Source of the DNA: Elymus sibiricus
Taxonomy: Eukaryota; Streptophyta; Magnoliopsida; Poales; Poaceae
Direction: 5' to 3'
NCBI GenBank assembly: GCA_039707655.1
Contig: CM077672.1
Span: forward strand, 456,546,390 to 456,610,389
DNA length: 64,000 nt
Part shown: positions 45,640-57,768 of the stretch, piece after piece
How the letters are laid out: every line of letters begins with the position of its first letter
Numbering within the stretch: position 1 is the stretch's first letter
The notes under the pieces: generated by a model
Told to the model about the DNA's origin: nothing
The model's input: only the letters and a program-made list of their open reading frames with translations
The model's database searches: none
Translations under genes and position numbers: made by a program

Positions 45640-46000
45640 GTGCTTCACTTAAATTTTTTGAGCTAGGCAGTTGCTCTAGTGCTTCACTTAAATCTTTTTG
45701 AGCAAGGTGGTGGCTATATTTTGAAGAAATAAACTCTCATGCTTCACTTATATTATTTTGAGAGTTGTTTAAAATTTTGAAGAAATAAGCTCTCATGCTT
45801 CACTTATATTATTTTGAGAGTTGATTAAAATTTTGAAGAAATGAATTCTCATGCTTCACTTATATCATTTTGAGAATTGACTTGATTGAAATTTTGAAGA
45901 AATGAATTCTCATGCTTCACTTATATTATTTTGAGAATTGCTAAGATGAAATTTTTTAAGAAATATTTGCACTCTCATGCTTCACTTAAATCTTTTTGAG
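45640..46000 (+). repeat. Minisatellite in the 3' region of D
   Basis: Degenerate copies of a 56-65 base unit built on CTCATGCTTCACTTATATTA and TTTTGAGAGTTG, with clear starts at 45736, 45792, 45849, 45909 and 45974 and weaker ones before. The sequence is non-coding. From 44690 to 45639 and 46001 to 47333 I see only untranslated sequence of the element. Confidence 0.88.
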
Positions 46001-47335
46001 AGATGATGATAGTAACGGTAATTTGCACATGTTATGCAATTGGTCCCAAAGTGATGAATATTCAAGAGAGATATAGATAAAAACTTTCATATAGATCATT
46101 GGATATGATAAGTGTGATTCCTTGCAATAGTTTTACGATATGGAAATGATAATATGTGATGCCATGTTAGTGAGTAATTGTGGTTTAGTAAGAATATTAG
46201 TGTTAAGGTTTGTGATTCCCTATGCATGCACGTTAAGTCAATAGTTATGCAATGAAGTTATATCCTACTTATGGTGCATTATTCGGTGTTAGTTATGTTC
46301 AATGCATGTTTATGACCGTTTTCGTTTTTTGGTTGGTTGCATCTCAATCTTTTGCTAGCCTTCATTTGTACTAAGCGGAAATACTGCTTGTGCATCCAAA
46401 ATCCTTAAACCCAGTTTTGCCTTATGAGTCCACTATATCTACCTATATGCGGTATTTCAATGCCGTTCCAAGTAAATTTGCGTGTGCCAACTCTAAATTT
46501 CAAAATAATTTTTCTGTTTTGTGTGCCCGTACCGCTCATGAAGCGGAAGGGGGTAGCCAATATCTTCCATGCTAAGTGGGTTATTCTCATGATGAGTGTT
46601 TATTCACTTGTCATTGCATGAGAGTATGGCCGGTAATAGGGATGCCCAGTACCGAATTGTGAAATGAAATGAAATGAAAAATCTTATGTGATCACAATAA
46701 TAAATTCCTTGGAAAGTGATGGTATGGAGGGCACCCGTGGATACGGCTAGCCATGGATTGTGAAAGAAATGGTGGAAAAGGAATAAACTTTATTTTCTGT
46801 TGGGGAACCGCCTATAATGTGTTTAGCATGGAAGATATTGGAAATTCTCATTCATTTTCGTTGACAGGAAAAGCATGCCTCCCAAAATGTTTTTATCTCT
46901 TTAATTTCAGCTTTGAGCTCTGGCACATTTGACAAATCTCTGCTTCCCTCTGCGAAGGGCATATCTATTTACTTTTATGCAATTTTTATTTTATTTGAGT
47001 CTCCATCTTCTCTTACAAAAGCACCAACTATAGATCACTATAGTCATACTTGTGCATTGGATGTAGCTAATATTTGAGTGTGTTTCATGAATGGATCAAT
47101 GATAGAGCATAATGGGCTAGGGATAACTTTCTTTAGCGTTGATATTTTGAAAGACATGGTTGCTTGTTAGCATGCTTGAGTATTTATGTTTTCATGTCAA
47201 ACTATAGACTATTGCTTTGAATCATACAAGTCCAATGTCCATGCTACAAGAGAAAACAATATGTGATGAATATGTTAGGCAGCATTCCACATCAAAAATT
47301 CTGTTTTTATCATTTACCTACTCGAGGACGAGCAG

Positions 47336-47354
47336 GAATTAAGCTTGGGAATGC
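47336..47354 (+). other. Polypurine tract region of D
   Basis: GGAATTAAGCTTGGGAATGC directly precedes the 3' LTR; the purine core AAGCTTGGGAATG is a weakened version of the AAGCTTGGGGGAG tract of related elements. Confidence 0.7.
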
Positions 47355-48912
47355 TGATACGTCTCCAACGTATCTATAATTTTTGATTGTTCCATGCTGT
47401 TATAATATCAATCTTGGATGTTTTTACAATCATTTACAACAATTTTATATCATTTTTGGAGACTAACCTATTAACCTAGTGCCCAGTGCCAGTTGCTGTT
47501 TTCTGCCCTGTTTTTATTTTACAGAAAATCAATACCAAACGAAGTCCAAATGCAACCAAACTTTTTGGAGATTTTTTATTGGGCAAGATAAACACTGGAA
47601 GCTTCGGGAGAGGGCCAGAAGATGGCTGAGTGGGCCACGAGGCACCAGGGCGCGCCCTGGTACCTCGTGGGGCCCACCCAACTCCGTTTGACCTAATTCC
47701 AGCACTATAAATTCAGAAAAAATCAGAAACCCTCAGGGGAGTCCACGAAATACTTTTTCCGCCGCCGCAAGTTTCTGTTCCAGAGAGATCCCATCTGGAG
47801 GCCTTCTCCGGTACTCCGCTGGAGGGGGAATCGATCACGGAGGGGCTCTACATCAACCTTGATGCCCTTCCGATGATGCGTGAGTAGTTTACCACAGACC
47901 TACAGGTCCATAGGCAGTAGCTAGATGGCTTCTTCTCTCTTTTTGATCTTCAATACAATGTTCTCCTTGATGTTCTTGGAGATCTATCCGATGTAATCTC
48001 TTTTTGCGGTGTGTTTGTTGGGATCCGATGAATTGTGAGTTTATGATCAGATTATCCATGAAATTATTTGAGTCTTTGCTGCACTCTTTTATGCATGATT
48101 ATTATAGCCTCGTATTTCTTCTCTGATCTATTGATTTGGTTTGGCCAACTAGATTGAGTTTTCTTGCAATGGGAAGAGGTGCTTTGTAGTGGGTTCGATC
48201 TTGCGGTGCTCAATCCCAGTGACAGAAAGGGACATGACACGTATGTATCGTTGCTACTAAGGATAACAAGATGGGATATATTCATTGGGTTTATTAATTC
48301 GTGAGTTTGTCTTGTCTACATCATGTCATCGTTCTTAAAGCATTACTCCGTTCTTATGGACTTAATACACTAGATGCATGCTGGATAGCGGTCGATGTGT
48401 GGAGTAATAGTAGTAGATGCAGGCAGGAGTCGGTCTACTAATCTTGGACGTGATGCCTATATACATGATCATTGCCTTGGATATCGTCATGATTATTTGC
48501 TTTTCTATCAATTGCCCAACAGTAATTTGTCTACCCACCGTATGCTATTTTCTCGAGAGAAGCCTCTAGTGAAACCTATGGCCCCCGGGTCTTATCAATC
48601 TCATATTACTAAAACCCTAAAAATATTGCTGCCATCTTTTGTTATTTATTTTATTTTGTATTTTTATTTCAATCTATCAATCTATCAAATACAATTTAAT
48701 CTTGCAATCTTACCGCTAAGGGATTGACAACCCCTTGTTTGCGTTGGGTGCAAGGATTTGTTGTTTGTGTGCAGGTGCTGCTAACGAGGTGTTGTGTGAT
48801 TCTCCTACTGGTTCGATAACCTTGGTTTCATAATCGAGGGAAATACTTATCTCTACTGTGCTGCATCATCCCTTCCTCTTCGGGGAAATACCAACGCAAG
48901 CTACAAGTAGCA
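47355..48912 (+). repeat. 3' LTR of D (1558 bp)
   Basis: It has the same ends as the 5' LTR. It is about 20 bases shorter, mainly because the loop and one arm base of the GC hairpin are missing at about 47655 (GGGCGCGCCCTGG runs straight through). TSD TACAC follows. Confidence 0.93.
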
Positions 48913-48969
48913 TACACCGACACTGGTGCTTTCATTGAGAGTTCCGCTGTGTGATCGCCGGAAGGATCG

Positions 48970-49971
48970 ATGGGACCGCCGGTTAACGGCCTTAAGCCCA
49001 TGGAGCACGTCTCCACGTTTGAAGCTTTGGTCACAGAGACGCCTCCACATAACGTGGAAGCGAACCATGACCTCTCTTCGGTTCCAACAAAGAACCCCCT
49101 CACGAATGAGGGGCTAAGATACTTCCTGGAGAGCAGATCGAACAGCGACCTACCAGCGACCGACTCCCAGATCAAATCGGCTAAACCGATAACCGCGGAT
49201 CCAGCGTCAGGTGAAGGTGATGAGGTCTTGAGCCCGCGGTCTTTAGAGATCGGATCTGGTCTGCTCACCTCCCATATAGAATATCGCCCCGATGACTCCG
49301 GCCCGTCTGACATCTGGGACTTAGCCTACTTACGGCAGATCCCCGGTGAGCCGATACGACAATACTGGGCCAGATTCTTGTCCGTCAAGAGCAAGATACC
49401 GGATTACCAAGACTCTGATATAATCGCCGCTTCCGAGCGTGGATGCAAGGATAAAGGCGTCTCGAACGCCCTCGCCCGTCGTTGCGTCCAAACACTCCCT
49501 GAATTAACCAACCTGGTAGCGCGATTTTGCGCCATTGAAGACACCTGTTGGACTGAGGAGAATACAAACTCAATCTACGAGGACTACCCGGGACGCGACC
49601 GGTCGGCACTTCGGCGCGAAAATCGCAAACGGAACACCCCGGGTGATCGACCCCGGAAGAAGAAGAAAACCTCTGATCACCCCGGAATGGCCCTGGACGG
49701 CTTTCTGGGTAAACCATGCCCGATCCACGCCATATTGGTTAACTCCTGCCCAAGCCATGGCCTTCGCGGCTGTTGGGTGTTGAGGCAGGTGGCAAAAGGG
49801 GGACCCGCCCTCCTGGCGGGCACCTCCAGCCACCTTGAACAGACCTCGGACGAAGACGAGGTCCTAATGATTTATGAGACATTCATGTCTAACAACCAGC
49901 GCAAACGGGCCTTGCGGGAAATCAACGCCGTCCGACAAGTACCACCTCGGGGTGCATGGATAGACACGTAG
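48970..49971 (+). pseudogene. Gag of element E
   Basis: A 333-residue frame opens MGPPVNGLKPMEHVSTFEAL about 48 bases after the LTR end. The Gag core lies at residues 115-200: IWDLAYLRQIPGEPIRQYWA, FLSVKSKIPDYQDSDII, ARRCVQTLPELTNLVARFCA and IEDTCWTEE, the pattern of Tat-type Gag. A basic stretch RKRNTPGDRPRKKKK follows, and a Cys/His segment (HAILVNSCPSHGLRGCW) takes the place of a zinc knuckle. The frame ends in TAG at 49969-49971 and continues in register into protease, so the stop is probably a mutation. Confidence 0.75.
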
Positions 49972-50652
49972 ATCACCTTCACCCACCACGATCAGCCGGA
50001 GTCGGCCCTGGACAGGTGCCCTGCCGCGCTAGTCCTCAACCCCATCGTGGACCACTGCCGCCTCCATAAGGTCCTTATGGACGGAGGCAGCAGCTTGAAT
50101 CTAATATACGAGGACACTCTGGACAAAATGCACATCGCTAAATCGCGCATAGAACGGAGCACCACCACCTTCAAAGGAATAGTACCTAGGCGAGAGGCAC
50201 GCTGCAGTGGAAAGATAACTCTAGATGTAGTCTTCGGGACCTCAGACAATTATCGCTCCAAGGAGATTACGTTCCACATCGCGCCTTTTAAGAGTGGATA
50301 CCATGCCATCCTCGGACGGGACGCCTTTTCAAGATTTCAAGCGATGCCGCACTATGGCTACATGAAGCTCAAGATGCCGGGCCCGAAAGGGATCATTACC
50401 ATTTCAAGTGATCCTGACAGGGCGCTCAAGGCCGAGAATAAAACGGCATCCCTCACCCTCGAGGCTCTTGCCGAAACCTTCGTGGCCGAAGAGCTGACCG
50501 CGTTGCGCGCCGAGGTCGACCAGGACGATGTCGTTCTCGACAAAGATCAAAACCTACTTCTTTGAAACCGGCCGACGAGATAGTCAAATTCCAGGTTCAC
50601 CCAACGGACCCTGCTAAAATGGCGTCCATAGGGGCTAACCTCGACCCAGAAG
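49972..50652 (+). pseudogene. Protease region of element E
   Basis: Retropepsin with the active-site segment KVLMDGGSSLNLIYEDTL (about 50077-50125), Asp-Gly-Gly in place of D-T/S-G as in many Tat elements, and the second motif YHAILGRDAFSRFQAMPHYG (about 50300-50360). The frame stops at TGA 50563. The true sequence then continues in another frame (VKFQVHPTDPAKMASIGANL) and shifts back near 50650. Confidence 0.72.
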
Positions 50653-52085
50653 TTGAGGAAAGCCCTATGCGCTTTTCTCAAGGAAAACTGGGACATATTC
50701 GCCTGGCACCCCTCCGATATGCCAAGGATACCCCGTAGGCTTGCAGAGCATAGCCTAAACATATTAACAGGCTACAAGACCGTTAAACAAACACTTCGGC
50801 GTTTCTCCGAGCCCAAGCGTCAAGCAATGGGCGAGGAACTGGCAAAGCTGTTGGAGGCGGGATTCATCAGGGACATAAAACACCCTGACTGGCTAGCCAA
50901 TTTGGTCATGGTACCAAAAAAGGACAAGACCTGGCGGTTGTGCGTCGACTTCAAAGACCTCAACAAGGCTTGCCCCAAAGACCCCTTCCCCTTGCCCCGT
51001 ATTGACCAAATTGCGGACGCCACTGCAGGCCATGATGCATTGTGCTTCCTAGATGCCTACTCAGGATATCATCAAATAAAGATGAAGGAATCGGACCAGG
51101 TAGCAACAGCATTTATCACGCCCTACGGGCCGTTTTGCTTCAACACGATGCCTTTCGGACTAAAGAACGTTGGCGCCACGTACCAGCGTATGATTCAAAC
51201 ATGCCTACAAAAACACATCGGAAAGACCGTTGAGGCCTACGTAGACGATGTAGTTGTCAAAACTAAACACGTCGGCTAGTTGGTAGACAACCTTCGCGAT
51301 ACATTTGCCAGCCTACGGGAGTATCAAATAAAACTTAATCCGGAGAAATGCGTCTTCGGAGTCCTAGCCGGCAAACTCCTCGGTTTCATCATATCTAACC
51401 GAGGAATAGAAGCCAATCCGGCTAAAATTCGAGCCTTGGATCGTTTGGAGATTCCAACGGAGCTCAAGCACGTACAAAAACTGGCAGGCTGCGTAGCAGC
51501 CTTGAGCCGCTTCATATCACGGCTCGGAGAAAAAGCCTTACCCTTGTACAAGCTGCTAAAGCAGACCAAAACATTCAAATGGACCAAGGAGGCCGCGGCA
51601 GCCCTGGAAGATATCAAGACCCTCCTCGCCACAAACCCCATCCTGGCCGCGCCAGGTGTCTGTGAACCGATGCTATTATACATCTCGGCCACAAACCAGG
51701 TGGTTAGCGCAGTCCTCGTGGTCGAACGAGAAAGGGAAGGGCACAAATTCTAGGTCCAGAAGCCCGTATATTACGTCTCCGAGGTCTTAACCCCATGCAA
51801 GTCACGCTACCCTCACTACCAAAAGATAGCCTACGCGGTCTTCATGGCATCACGAAAGCTCCGGCACTACTTTCAAGAGTGTTCGGTGACCGTAGCCTCC
51901 GACGTCCCGCTAAGTGACATCATCAATAATAGGGACGCGACAGGGCGCCTAGCCAAATGGGCCATAGAGCTCTTACCTTTTGAGATTATCTATAAACCAC
52001 GCCGGGCCATTAAATCCCAGGTGTTGGCAGACTTCGTAGCCGAATGGACCGAAGCCGAACTCCCCCGTGAGTACAGTACCTACTC
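50653..52085 (+). pseudogene. Reverse transcriptase and first RNase H of E
   Basis: RT motifs are LLEAGFIRDIKHPDWLANLV, WRLCVDFKDLNKACPKDPFP, LDAYSGYHQIKM, CFNTMPFGLKNVGATYQRMI and the catalytic VEAYVDDVVVKT. A TAG at 51277 and another at 51751 interrupt one otherwise single frame. The first RNase H (about 51665-52000) looks inactive: the position of the first catalytic Asp reads LLYISATNQ, and the usual Glu-Lys-Glu reads HYQKIAYAV. Loss of this domain's active site is expected when a second RNase H is present. Confidence 0.8.
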
Positions 52086-52089
52086 GCAT

Positions 52090-52475
52090 TGGACTATGTA
52101 TTTTGATGGCTCCAAAATGCTCACCGGCCTAGGGGCTGGCGTGGTGCTCACGTCCCCCACGGGAGATAACATTAGATATGTACTACAAATCATGTACACG
52201 GACTCTAACAATGCGGCTGAATACGAAGCCCTTCTACATGGACATCGGATAGCAGTCTCCATGGGCGTCAAATGCCTTGAGGTCCGAGGTGATTCCAACC
52301 TCGCCATCTCACAAATCAACGGCGAGTTCGACGCCAAAGACCCGAAGATGACAGCTTACCGAAATGCCTCCATAAAGATCTCGGCCAGGTTCGAGGGGTT
52401 GGAGTTTCACCACATACCCCGAGATAGCAACCAAGCCGCAGATATACTAGCCCGATTGGGCGCAAAGCGGGATAA
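52090..52475 (+). CDS. Second (archaeal-type) RNase H of E
   Basis: A complete RNase HI fold follows the degenerate one in the same frame. With the ATG at 51844 as residue 1, the four catalytic acids are D88 (MYFDGS), E126 (NNAAEYEAL), D150 (EVRGDSNLA) and D200 (SNQAADILARL). This dual arrangement is a known feature of Tat-lineage plant gypsy elements. It would remove the RNA strand during reverse transcription. It is part of the pol frame, not a separate gene. Confidence 0.85.
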
Positions 52476-53899
52476 GGTCCACGCAAACACCTTCCTCGAA
52501 CGGCTTTTCAAGCCATCTGTAGTCTGGCAAGATAACAAAGGAACGTCGGGATCAACCGACGTCGGGCAACAGGCCCCGCCCGAAGAAGATGATGGTATCG
52601 TAGGCGGGTCAATGATCCGGAAGACTGCTTCGGCGCATGAAGTCATGGCAGTTATCGCACCATGGACTGAGCCGCTCCTCGCGTACCTACTCCGAAAAGA
52701 GCTGCCCGATAACCAAACCGACTCCCGCCGGATTGTAAGGCAGTCTAAAGCCTACAAGGTTCATGAAGGGGAACTTTATAAAATGAGCACAACGGGCGTC
52801 CTCCGGAGATGCATATCCGAGGAAGAAGGAAAACTCCTACTTCGAGAAATACACTCCGGCATGAGCGGACATCACGCCGCTGCTCGGACCTTGGTTAGCA
52901 AGGCTTTCCGAGCCGGTTTCTATTGGCCAACTGCAGGCGCCGATGCCGCGGCGTTAGTACAGCATTGCCCAGGCTGTCAGGTATTCGCCAAGCAGAGCCA
53001 CATGCCCCCCATGGCCCTTCGCACCATCCCCACTACTTGGCCTTTTGCGGTCTGGGGGCTCGATATGGTTGGGCCACTTAAGGGTGGATCAAACAAAAAT
53101 AAGTACCTTCTCGTCATGGTCGACAAATTCACCAAGTGGATCGAAGCTAAGCCGGTCACCTCGGCCGAAGCCGTCCAGGTCATTGGATTCATCTCGGGGG
53201 TAGTCCATCGTTACGGTGTCCCCCACAGTCTGATTACAGACAACGAAACCAACTTCACAGCCAAAGAGGTCAAGGTATGGTGTAAAAAATTGGGAATTAA
53301 TCTCGACTACGCATCCGTCTACCACCCACAGTCTAACGGGCAGGTGGAGCGAGCCAATGGGCTAATCCTTAGCGGAATTAAGCCAAGGTTAGTTCGCTCC
53401 CTTAAAAAGGCCGATTGTAAATGGGTTGAGGAACTTGATTCCGTACTATGGGGCTTGCGTACGACACCAAACAGGTCCACAGGATACACCCCGTTTTTTT
53501 ATGGTATACGGCGCCGAGGCGGTCCTCCCCTGCGACATCATACACGACGCACCTCGGGTGTGCATGTATGAGGAGCTAGAAGCCGAGCTTGACCGGCAAG
53601 ATGCCCTAGACGCCCTCGAGGAGGAACGCAACGTCGCACGGGCACGGTCAGCCATTTATCAGCAGCAGGCCCAACGCTACCATGTCAGAGAAGTTCGTGC
53701 TAAGGAATTCAACGTCGGGGATCTCGTAATGAGGCTACACCCCGAGAAACAAAAGCACAAACTCTCCCCTAGATGGGACGGGCCGTTCATCATTGATCAA
53801 GTTCTTATCGGAGGAGCTTATCGAATCCGAGATCCGGAGGACGGCCGATTAGAGCCCCACCCCTGGAACGCGGCACTACTCCGACGCTTCTACGCTTAA
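52476..53899 (+). pseudogene. Integrase of element E, one frameshift
   Basis: After a linker, the zinc-binding HHCC domain reads REIHSGMSGHHAAARTL and VQHCPGCQVFAKQ. The catalytic core has D407 (VWGLDMVGP), D466 (SLITDNETNF) and E502 (NGQVERANG), the last two separated by 35 residues, numbering from the ATG at 51844. A frameshift in a run of T near 53497 moves the C-terminus (MVYGAEAVLPCDII, then GDLVMRLHPEKQKHKLSPRW and DGPFIIDQVL, a GPF module) to another frame, ending at 53899. No chromodomain is visible. Confidence 0.83.
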
Positions 53900-54635
53900 C
53901 ACTACAAACACGGTCCGTGTAAATAACTTGTACATTTTCTTTGCCTTATTCTTTTACTCATTATTTATCTACACACCTCAGAACGTTATTCAATGACCCC
54001 GAGGACAATATAGCACGAGCTATTCCACCTCTTATGTACTATCGTCTTTTGAGCCACTATATGCATCGATTCTCTTTAAGATTTGGCCAAGCTGGGTTGC
54101 CCGGCTCCTGTGCTTGCCCCTTACATTCTTGATATTTCGGCTAGGGGGCAAAGGGAGCACCGCTGTGATTGTTACTCCCGGGTAAACCGGTATAGTACCT
54201 CAGACGGACAAAGCCGAAAGCAAGCGTTCTTATAATGCGGATCGGTCGGCTATGACATAGGACTAACGTGGCAGGGGTCTTTTCAAACCCCGACCAGGGG
54301 CTTTACCCCCGAGGTCATCCGTCTTCGGACAAACGTGTTTGACACAATGACCCGAGGAAAGGAACTGTTGGCAGAACTATTTTCCTCAGACGATGTTTCT
54401 TACGTTAAATAGTAATATAACATAACCTTCCGTTACCCTCTTGTCTTTCGAGCCGCACAGCCCGATTGCCTGGTCACCTTAAGTACCTGGTCTGATGACC
54501 TCGGCCAGTAGTATGGGACACTCCTCGGAATTTATCCGCGGAGGCGGAAGCCGAAGGCTGGCTGACAGAGTTTGGATAAACGGACGGAAAAAATTGACAT
54601 AGAATACCTCGGTACATAAAGTCATACAAAAAATT

Positions 54636-57445
54636 TCACGCGCGGTCTAGCTCGTCTATTAGGGTGCCCAACGCGCAATCCTTTTGCGAGAAGCGTGCCA
54701 CAGGCATTACACTATCATATGCCTGGCTGGTAGGGATTTCCTCCCCATCAAGCCCCATGGGTCCCACCTCTGCTAATTCCGTCGTCTTCAGACCGGTGTA
54801 GTGGGTCTTCACCATGGCCCAGGCCTCCCTCGCACCTTCCCGACAAGCTGATACTTTCCAAGCCTGGATCCGGCGCCGAGCTCTCTTAAGCTGTTCGGCT
54901 AGCGTGGCCATGTCCTCGGGGATCGGCACCACCTCGGGCCATAAAGCCTGGTGTACATCCTTCATCGACTTCGAGCTCTTTCATGCACCTCGGATAAACG
55001 AACGCTCATGTCTTCGGACATCGGACCCCGAGACTCCGGAGGAAGGCCAGACAAACAAGCTGCCAACAAAACAACATTCGCATGACAAATCCCCTCGGGC
55101 AAACTATATGACCAATGTTCGTCGCGGTTTATAACTTACCATAAATCATGTCGTCCATCCGCCGATTCTTTGCTTCTGCAGCAGCAAGACGAGCTTTTAA
55201 GCTCTCAATCTCCTGAGCCTGGCGGGCGTTTTCAGCCCTAAGCACGTTCACGCTGTCCAGTCTTTGAGTAACCACGTGTTGATTTGCCTGACGTTGCGCT
55301 TCTGCGTATGCCAGATCCTCACAGGCCTGCTTCAGGTCTCTTTCAAGATGGCCCAGGGCTTCTGCTGCTATAGGTGATTCTGGCGTCAACCTTTTTCCAT
55401 TGGCATTAACCAATTATAGCACAAAGCACTTACCGTGCGCCTCTCTGCTGAATTTCTTCACCTGCTCAACCTCGGACAAAGCCGCGTCAAGCTGTACCTT
55501 GGTTTGGGCCAACGTCGAGGTCAATTGCTCGTTCTTCAAGCGAGCCTCCTGCCAATGACAGTGATTGCTGGTTAGTACTCAAGTCTTGATTCAATCCCAG
55601 GGGCTCGTACCAAGCCTTAGGGGCTACTACCATACTTGGTAGTCATATTTGTCTTTAAAACTTTCCCGCAGCCCCCGTGACAAGACGTCCAGCGATTCAT
55701 CGAAGGCACCCCGGGTTGCCCCGAGGTATGCATCCACCGCGCTGAGAGCATTGAGCTCCCTGTCTGAGAAGGCCGGATTATTCAGAGAAGCTTTTCGCCG
55801 ACAATAATTCTTGGCGCACTGAATCTCGGACAGAGTGGCCGATGTCGCCGAATCCTCGGCCTGGGTGGCTCCAGAGTTAACTCCCGCGGGATTTCGGACA
55901 CCCGTCTCATTGGGTGGGACCGTGGCTCCCTCGACCTCCACGTTTGCTATGGAGGGTGAAGGTTGCCTGCAAGTAATCAGGAAGGTTAGAATCCAAAGTG
56001 TCTCTGCAGCGGCATAGATCAAAGTATTACCTGTTGATGGAGGGGACACTTTTGCCTGCCCCGGTGACCTCGGCTTGAACTTCTTGTGCTTCCACCAGAG
56101 CCCTTCCCGGTGAAGCCGTCTCTCTACGTCAGCGTTGGGAGCACTGCCCATTTGGAGGAGAAGTCAGATGGTTGGTGGCTAGAGGACGAGGGGCTCTCTT
56201 TCGTTTAGAGGAAGGGGGTGTTACCGATGAGGCTGGCCTCGTCCCCGGTGTGTCAGGGATGACAGCTACTTTTGAGCCGTCCAGGCTCTCCAAGAAAAAT
56301 TTCCTCCCTTCGTAGATCAGGTCCAGGTCTTCATCCTCGTTATAGAGAGGGTCCTCCGTGCGGCAGTGCAGTTCTGGCTCAGGGGCCGGACTGTTCATGC
56401 CTTCAAGCCAACGCCTCCACCGCTGTTCAAAGGCCGAGGTGTTGCGGGTTAACTCTAAGGATCCCGATGTAAACGAGATAGTTTGGAAGGAAAAGCTTAC
56501 TATGTCGGCTGGATTGTTGTACGATAGCCCGTCCTGGAACTGGCGCTTGGCAAATTCCTCCGCGGACCCTTGGCACATGCTGGCTAGTATAGCTCCAAGG
56601 GTCATTTGGTCCATAAAAGCTCCCTTGACGGATCGGGAAGCATCGTTGGACCCATTGAACTCGCACAATAAGTGCTGGCGCTACTGGAGGGGTTGGACTC
56701 TTCGGTCTAGGGCCACCGCCACCACGTCAATGATGGTGAGGCCGGCGCTCGACAGTAGCTTCACTTTGGCCGCTAGACTGGTCACGGCTTCGTCTTCCTC
56801 TTGTGCCAAGCTCCGCGGCCTCCAGCTGTAGCGTTTCCTTAGAGGATCCAATGAGAAGGGCGGGAGGCCTGGCCGGACTGGCTCGTACAATGGGACGTCA
56901 TTGATATAAAACCACTCAGATGGCCAGTAATCGGCATTCTCCCGAGGTGTTCCTGCTAGATAACTAGTCTTGTCGACTCGGCAGACTTCGGCTCCTCCTA
57001 CCTCGAACAGCTTGTTGGCCGAACAGCGGGGCACGACGTAGAAGTACTTTTGCCATAATCCGAAGTGCGCCTGACAGCCGAGGTGCAGCTCACAGAGCGT
57101 GACGAACCCTGCAATGTGCAATATCGAATTCGGGGAGAGATGATGCAGATGCAACCCGTAAAACTCCAGCAGGCCACGAAGGAAAGGGTGGATTGGAAAT
57201 CCCAAACTGTGAAGGAGGAAAGGCACGAAGCATACCCGCTCGTCTCCTCGCGGCGAAAGGAAATTTTTGGCATGGGCTTGACCATCGATGGACGTTAATC
57301 CAGGACGAGTAGTAGCCAGATCCGCATCCGGCAGGTATCCTTGCGTCGCCAAGCGCTCTAATTGAAGGCGCGCGATGGAGCAGCTCCCCCAGTCCCCTCT
57401 ATCAGGGCTGTGAGGATGCCTTGACGATCCTTCGCCGCTCGCCAT
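54636..57445 (-). pseudogene. Antisense multi-exon gene of element E (gypsy antisense ORF family)
   Basis: On the strand opposite to pol, from ATG 57445 (MASGEGSSRHPHSPDRGD), one frame runs through VCFVPFLLHSLGFPIHPFLR and GLLEFYGLHLHHLSPNSILH, typical of the family Pfam calls Transposase_28 (putative gypsy-type transposon), to 56031. A GT-AG intron (56030-55967, 64 bp) and another (55635-55549, 87 bp) keep that frame. Further candidate exons are 55548-55434, about 55410-55140 (coiled coil, ERDLKQACEDLAYAEAQRQA) and about 54990-54636 (ATLAEQLKRARRRIQAWKVS). Two stops, TAG at 56681 and TGA at 56129, break exon 1. Function is unknown; antisense ORFs in this place are known in Tat elements. Confidence 0.72.
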
Positions 57446-57750
57446 TGTTGGGGCTCTCGAGCTTGGGCTGGGAAGAGAGGGGGATTTTTTGCTGCGGTTG
57501 CGGATGCGAACTGCCACCAGCAAGGGCTACGCGTCTGTTAAGTAAGGGCAGAAGGGGCTGACGCTTTGACATTTTTCCCATAAAAGGGCCCGATTCCCTA
57601 GGCGGCGTGATTCTCAAAATCTGAAATTGGGCCCCAACAGAATTCTAAGGGTTGGCCGAGGTCTTTGAGTCTGGTCGGAGAATGAAACACGGGAACTTGT
57701 CTATCGAGCCAAGACTCCGGAAATTAAAGGGCGTCGACTTCGGCATCGAA

Positions 57751-57768
57751 GACCAGTTCAGGGGCTAC
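57751..57768 (+). other. Polypurine-like tract of E
   Basis: GACCAGTTCAGGGGCTAC precedes the 3' LTR. The purine core AGGGGCTAC is short but typical of this lineage. Confidence 0.55.

Larger units (their letters stand above)
41523..48912 (+). mobile_element. LTR retrotransposon D, complete, non-autonomous, TSD TACAC
   Basis: 5' LTR 41523-43101, PBS 43113-43130, one degenerate acidic ORF (43353-44689), a minisatellite-bearing 3' region, a purine tract and 3' LTR 47355-48912. TACAC flanks both sides (41518-41522 and 48913-48917). No protease, RT, RNase H or integrase motif occurs, so it depends on enzymes from another element, presumably one with the same LTR and tRNA-Asp primer. It is inserted five bases from the end of the 5' LTR of E and is therefore younger than E. 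Confidence 0.93.

Noticed and set aside
46390..46621. Small frames in the 3' part of element D
   Set aside because: They lie in an untranslated block shared with element B and are of chance length.
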